Origin: Klenkia sp. PcliD-1-E
GTDB lineage: Bacteria; Actinomycetota; Actinomycetes; Mycobacteriales; Geodermatophilaceae
DNA length: 44,122 nucleotides
Direction: 5' to 3'
NCBI RefSeq assembly: GCF_024124375.1
Contig: NZ_JAMXRZ010000023.1
Span: 1-44,122, forward strand
Shown here: positions 41,313-44,122 of the stretch, piece by piece
Layout: each line of letters begins with the position of its first letter
How positions within the stretch are numbered: position 1 is the stretch's first letter
The notes under the pieces: generated by a model
Databases searched by the model: none
The model's input: the letters and a program-made list of their open reading frames with translations, nothing else
Told to the model about the DNA's origin: nothing
Program-made: the position numbers and the translations under genes

Positions 41313-42394
41313 CAGGGGGTTCCTTCCAGTTCAGCCGGAGGGGCTTCCGAGCTGGTGTTGGGGGCGGTCGAGGTCGCCGTGGTGGCAGAGGGCTGGGGAG
41401 CCGAGGTGGACTGGGCAGGGCTGGGGTCGATCGCGGTGACTTCCCAGCGGCCCTCGCGGGCGGTGAGGGTCAGCGCGTACTGGACGGCGATGACTTGGCC
41501 GGCCGGTGAGGTGACGTCAGCGGTGGTGAGCACGCGCAGGGTGTCGCCGGTCGTCGGGGTTTGGGTGTCCTCGCCGAGCTCCTGGTCCACGCGGACGGTG
41601 CGCTGGTCGACCGCGACGTAGGGAGCGGGCTGGATGGCGGCGATGTCGACGCCGGGGGTGACGTAGCGGGTGACGTCACCGACGCCGGCTAGGAGGGCAC
41701 TGAGGAACTCGCCGGTGGCGACGGCCACCGGGTCGCTGGGCGTTGCGGTGTACGGGTAGTCCAGCGAAGGCGGTTGGGCCCGGGTGGGTGCTGCCACCGG
41801 CGCCGGCAGCGTGGGGGCGATCAGCGATCCGCCGTCGTAGTGCACGGCGACGAGGAAGAACTGCCGGCCCGAGGTGGGGGCCTCTCCCCCGGCCGACGGG
41901 CCGGTGACCGTGGCGGCCACCGTGACCGCCCAGTCGCCGGTCGCCGTGCGGGTGATGCTCGAGGTGGCTGGATCGGTGACGGTGGAGGGCACCTGGGCCA
42001 GCCGGAGTCCGGTGGTGTTGATGAAGGTGTCCAGCGCGGTCTCGTTGCCTCGGGCTGTGGTCAGCCAGGTGGTGACGAAGCGCTGCGCGAACTCGCTCAC
42101 CGCCGCCTGCTCGGCGCTGCTGTCGGTGGCTGCAGCTGCTACTGGCGTAGCCGCTGCCGGTTGACCGGCCACGGCCAGCACGCCGACCGCCGCGCCGATC
42201 GGGCCGCACACCAGGCACGCCCACAGGCCTGCGGTGGCTGCCTTCGTGGCGAGCGCTGATCCACCCGTCCACTGACCCTGCAGTCGGACGTCGGTGTCGG
42301 GGATGGAGGGCTCGTCGGTCACGGCCGGGTCTGCCGCGGTGTCGACGGGCTGCTTGTCCCCGGCGCCACGGCGGCCCAGGAGGGTGCGGCTCAT
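41312..42394 (-). CDS. TcpC/VirB8-like conjugation protein
   Basis: A 360-residue protein from ATG 42394, overlapping the previous stop (ATGA). One membrane helix (about residues 50-77, ATAGLWACLVCGPIGAAVGV) is followed by two extracytoplasmic NTF2-like domains (AAVSEFAQRFVTTWLTTARG and VAVATGEFLSALLAGVGDVT), as in TcpC of Gram-positive conjugation systems. A Ser/Thr/Pro tail ends the protein. TcpC bridges the inner-membrane complex and the wall. It is the first large gene of the secretion operon. Confidence 0.85.
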   Translation of the reverse strand: MSRTLLGRRGAGDKQPVDTAADPAVTDEPSIPDTDVRLQGQWTGGSALATKAATAGLWACLVCGPIGAAVGVLAVAGQPAAATPVAAAATDSSAEQAAVSEFAQRFVTTWLTTARGNETALDTFINTTGLRLAQVPSTVTDPATSSITRTATGDWAVTVAATVTGPSAGGEAPTSGRQFFLVAVHYDGGSLIAPTLPAPVAAPTRAQPPSLDYPYTATPSDPVAVATGEFLSALLAGVGDVTRYVTPGVDIAAIQPAPYVAVDQRTVRVDQELGEDTQTPTTGDTLRVLTTADVTSPAGQVIAVQYALTLTAREGRWEVTAIDPSPAQSTSAPQPSATTATSTAPNTSSEAPPAELEGTP

Positions 42395-42711
42395 GCCGGC
42401 CTCGAGGAGGGATCGGTGGAGCACCGGCGGGTGCCACCCCTCGGCCGAGGTGGAGCAGCCTCGGCCGAGCGGGGCATCCCGCCGGCGGTCTGGGTCAGAC
42501 GTCCAGCAGCAGAGCCCGGGCCCTCGATGGGCCTCGGGGAGGCGGTGGTCTTCGGTTGGCTGGGGTCGGTGAGTGGGACCTGCAGCTCCTGCTGCCAGCC
42601 CTGCAGGGCAGCCTCGACCGAGCTGTGCTGCGACGTCGTCGAACGCACGAGAGCGTGCATCGCGGCCGCCTCGGACAGGCTGCGCGCGCCGGTCTCGAAG
42701 TCCTGATCCAT
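42391..42711 (-). CDS. Small helical protein, first gene of secretion operon
   Basis: A 106-residue protein from ATG 42711, with GGAAGG and AGGGG upstream. The N-terminal half is helical (DFETGARSLSEAAAMHALVR, then SVEAALQGWQQELQV); the C-terminal half is a disordered Pro/Arg/Ser stretch. It has no membrane segment. Its stop overlaps the TcpC start. It could be a cytoplasmic regulator or chaperone of the secretion system; nothing similar is recognised. Confidence 0.65.
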   Translation of the reverse strand: MDQDFETGARSLSEAAAMHALVRSTTSQHSSVEAALQGWQQELQVPLTDPSQPKTTASPRPIEGPGSAAGRLTQTAGGMPRSAEAAPPRPRGGTRRCSTDPSSRPA

Positions 42712-42989
42712 GCCCCTGCCTTCCACCGTGGAGGTCCTGACACCTGCGGAAGGTCAGTGGTGGCACGGTGGTGTGACAGCGGTGGCGAAGTTTTTTCCAG
42801 CACCGCGTTCTACGGGCCGACGGCGTGTTGACGTGCAGTTATGCAGGCGCCGCAGAACAAGGGCAAGGCGGCAGGCGCGGTGAAGGCGCCCTAGTCGGTG
42901 CGGTGTGGGGCTGCGGGCAAGGGGTTGGGCAAGGGTGCATGCCCATTGTTCGGAGGGACCACAGACCCGCACGTGGATTGGAGCCCATC

Positions 42990-43883
42990 GTGTCGATCTC
43001 TCCCGCCCCCAGCACCGCCCGCAACGGCGATACAGCTGAGAGCTCGAGCATCTACGGCCAGCTGATCGAGGAGTGGTCGCGGCTGTGCACTCAGCCCTCG
43101 ACCTCTCGTCAGCTGCGCCGCTGGGCGATCAGCGAGCCGGCTCTGGCCGACGCCGGTTCGCTGCAGGAACTGCTCATGCAGATCGACGAGGGATCCCGCC
43201 AGGTCGACGACGCGATGCTGGGAGCCCTTGTTCGGCTCTTCCACGCCGGTCAGACCATGGCCGGCCGGGTCGTTCTGCAGGCGATGCTGCCCAAGCTCAT
43301 CCGCTTCGCCCGAACCACCCGGCCGACCCGGGACGGCGGTGCCGGCGCGGACCACAGGCAGGTCATCGTGGCGACGTTCTGGTCGGTGTTGGCCAGCTAC
43401 CCGATCGACCGGCGGGCGACCAGCGTGGCTTCCGGTCTGGCTCTAGACACCCTGAACAAGCTCACCGCCGAGCTGCGCGGCAACACGTTCGAGGAGGTGC
43501 CGGTCGACCCCCAGCACCTCACCGTCGCCGTGCAGGAGCAGGTGGAGGACATCCCCGGTCCGGCCGGCTCCATCAGCGCCGATGCCGACCTGCTCGAGGT
43601 GATCGCCTGGGGCTTGGACACCGAGGTACTCACGAAGGCAGACGCCGCGATGCTGGTGCAGGTGTACCTCCCGCAGCCGGGCCAGAACGGCACGGCCGCT
43701 GCGGCTGAGCAGCTGGGGTTGTCCCCCGCCACCGTTCGCCAGCGCTGCAGCCGAGCTCGACGTCGCTTGGTCACCGCGGTGCACGCTGAGCGCCACGGGC
43801 TGCCCCTGGCCGCCGAGGTCGGGGCCGCTGCCGCGACGGCTCCGGGTGACCAGGCCGGTGAACTGGCTGCCCTCTCCCGCTGA
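42990..43883 (+). CDS. Sigma-factor-like regulator
   Basis: A 297-residue protein from GTG 42990 with GGAG 7 bp upstream. The central region (VLQAMLPKLIRFARTTRPTR, then HRQVIVATFWSVLASYPIDR) resembles sigma region 2 of plasmid-borne sigma-like proteins. The C-terminus has a region-4-like helix-turn-helix (TAAAAEQLGLSPATVRQRCS, then RARRRLVTAV). It is divergent from the secretion operon across 278 bp and is a natural candidate to switch it on. It is not a typical ECF factor: it is longer, with an N-terminal ~90-residue extra helical domain. Confidence 0.75.
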   Translation: MSISPAPSTARNGDTAESSSIYGQLIEEWSRLCTQPSTSRQLRRWAISEPALADAGSLQELLMQIDEGSRQVDDAMLGALVRLFHAGQTMAGRVVLQAMLPKLIRFARTTRPTRDGGAGADHRQVIVATFWSVLASYPIDRRATSVASGLALDTLNKLTAELRGNTFEEVPVDPQHLTVAVQEQVEDIPGPAGSISADADLLEVIAWGLDTEVLTKADAAMLVQVYLPQPGQNGTAAAAEQLGLSPATVRQRCSRARRRLVTAVHAERHGLPLAAEVGAAAATAPGDQAGELAALSR

Positions 43884-44012
43884 CGTCGGTCACGAGCAGC
43901 GACCCACGCCGCCCGCCCAGCTGGGTCACGTTCGGGGCTGCGCCACGTCCTCCCGGCGCCGGTCTGCACCTCCTACGGTGGGTGGGCGCGCGCCCTGTCC
44001 GTGGCCGTGCCA

Positions 44013-44066
44013 AAGTCCCCACGGGTGGCCATCGAGAAGTCCCCGCTGATGGCCAGGTAGGTCCCC
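44013..44066. repeat. Direct repeats at right edge, possible IS21-like end
   Basis: AAGTCCCC at 44013 and 44037 and AGGTCCCC at 44059, with TGGCCA following at 44026 and 44050, give a 24-bp period. Several actinobacterial IS21-family ends look like this, and the element itself would lie beyond the window; iterons are the alternative. No gene is seen in 43884-44122. Confidence 0.35.
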
Positions 44067-44122
44067 GTCCCTCGCTCGTCGTGTCGATCGTGAGCTGAGG
44101 CCCTGGGCGGTGACGGTGGCGG

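Overview
The window is high-GC DNA from an actinobacterium. Evidence: two WhiB-type proteins, an Lsr2 silencer, a DUF4192 protein, RecA-NDp (PafBC-type) promoters and a TcpA/TcpC-style conjugation apparatus. A Geodermatophilaceae-like host would fit, but that is a guess. The content is almost all accessory: conjugation genes, restriction-modification, toxin-antitoxin, an Rhs toxin locus and decayed genes. It reads as part of a conjugative plasmid or ICE, possibly with one end of a linear replicon at the left edge.

Region by region. 1-165: five perfect or near-perfect hairpins, three with a GCTGCGC apex. 169-6.4 kb: short operons of DUF4192, a DUF3846-like protein, zinc-ribbon proteins and a DprA-like protein. 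Six transcription units here share a 5+7 stem-loop (loop CTGACCA) in the inferred 5' UTR. Four of them also have a RecA-NDp DNA-damage promoter. 6.6-9.3 kb: a winged-helix, Rep-like protein, a DUF4839 protein and small proteins. 9.5-21.7 kb: an Rhs/PA14 toxin gene whose N-terminal piece (21109-21732) is separated from its body (10061-14455) by 6.65 kb. That insert carries a ParE-type toxin-antitoxin pair (also with a RecA-NDp promoter), two alpha/beta hydrolases, an HxlR/quinone-reductase pair, and remnants of aldo-keto reductase, IclR, UbiB and MobF-relaxase genes. 21.9-25.4 kb: small unknown genes and Lsr2. 25.4-29.4 kb: an operon with an FtsK/TcpA-type coupling ATPase, WhiB, and a second WhiB-like protein. 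29.8-33.1 kb: a BsuBI/PstI-type restriction-modification pair. 33.6-42.7 kb: a tightly overlapping type IV secretion operon (TcpC/VirB8-like, VirB2-like, TcpE/VirB3-like, VirB4, VirB6, transglycosylase-M23 hydrolase, NTF2-like). 43.0-43.9 kb: a divergent sigma-factor-like regulator.

How it may work together (inference): the coupling ATPase and the secretion operon form the DNA-transfer machine, but no intact relaxase is present, so it must lie outside the window. WhiB proteins, Lsr2 and the sigma-like protein are candidate regulators. The left-hand operons and the toxin-antitoxin pair look wired to the LexA-independent DNA-damage response, and most left-hand transcripts carry the same RNA stem-loop. 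That is the best candidate here for an undescribed regulatory system.
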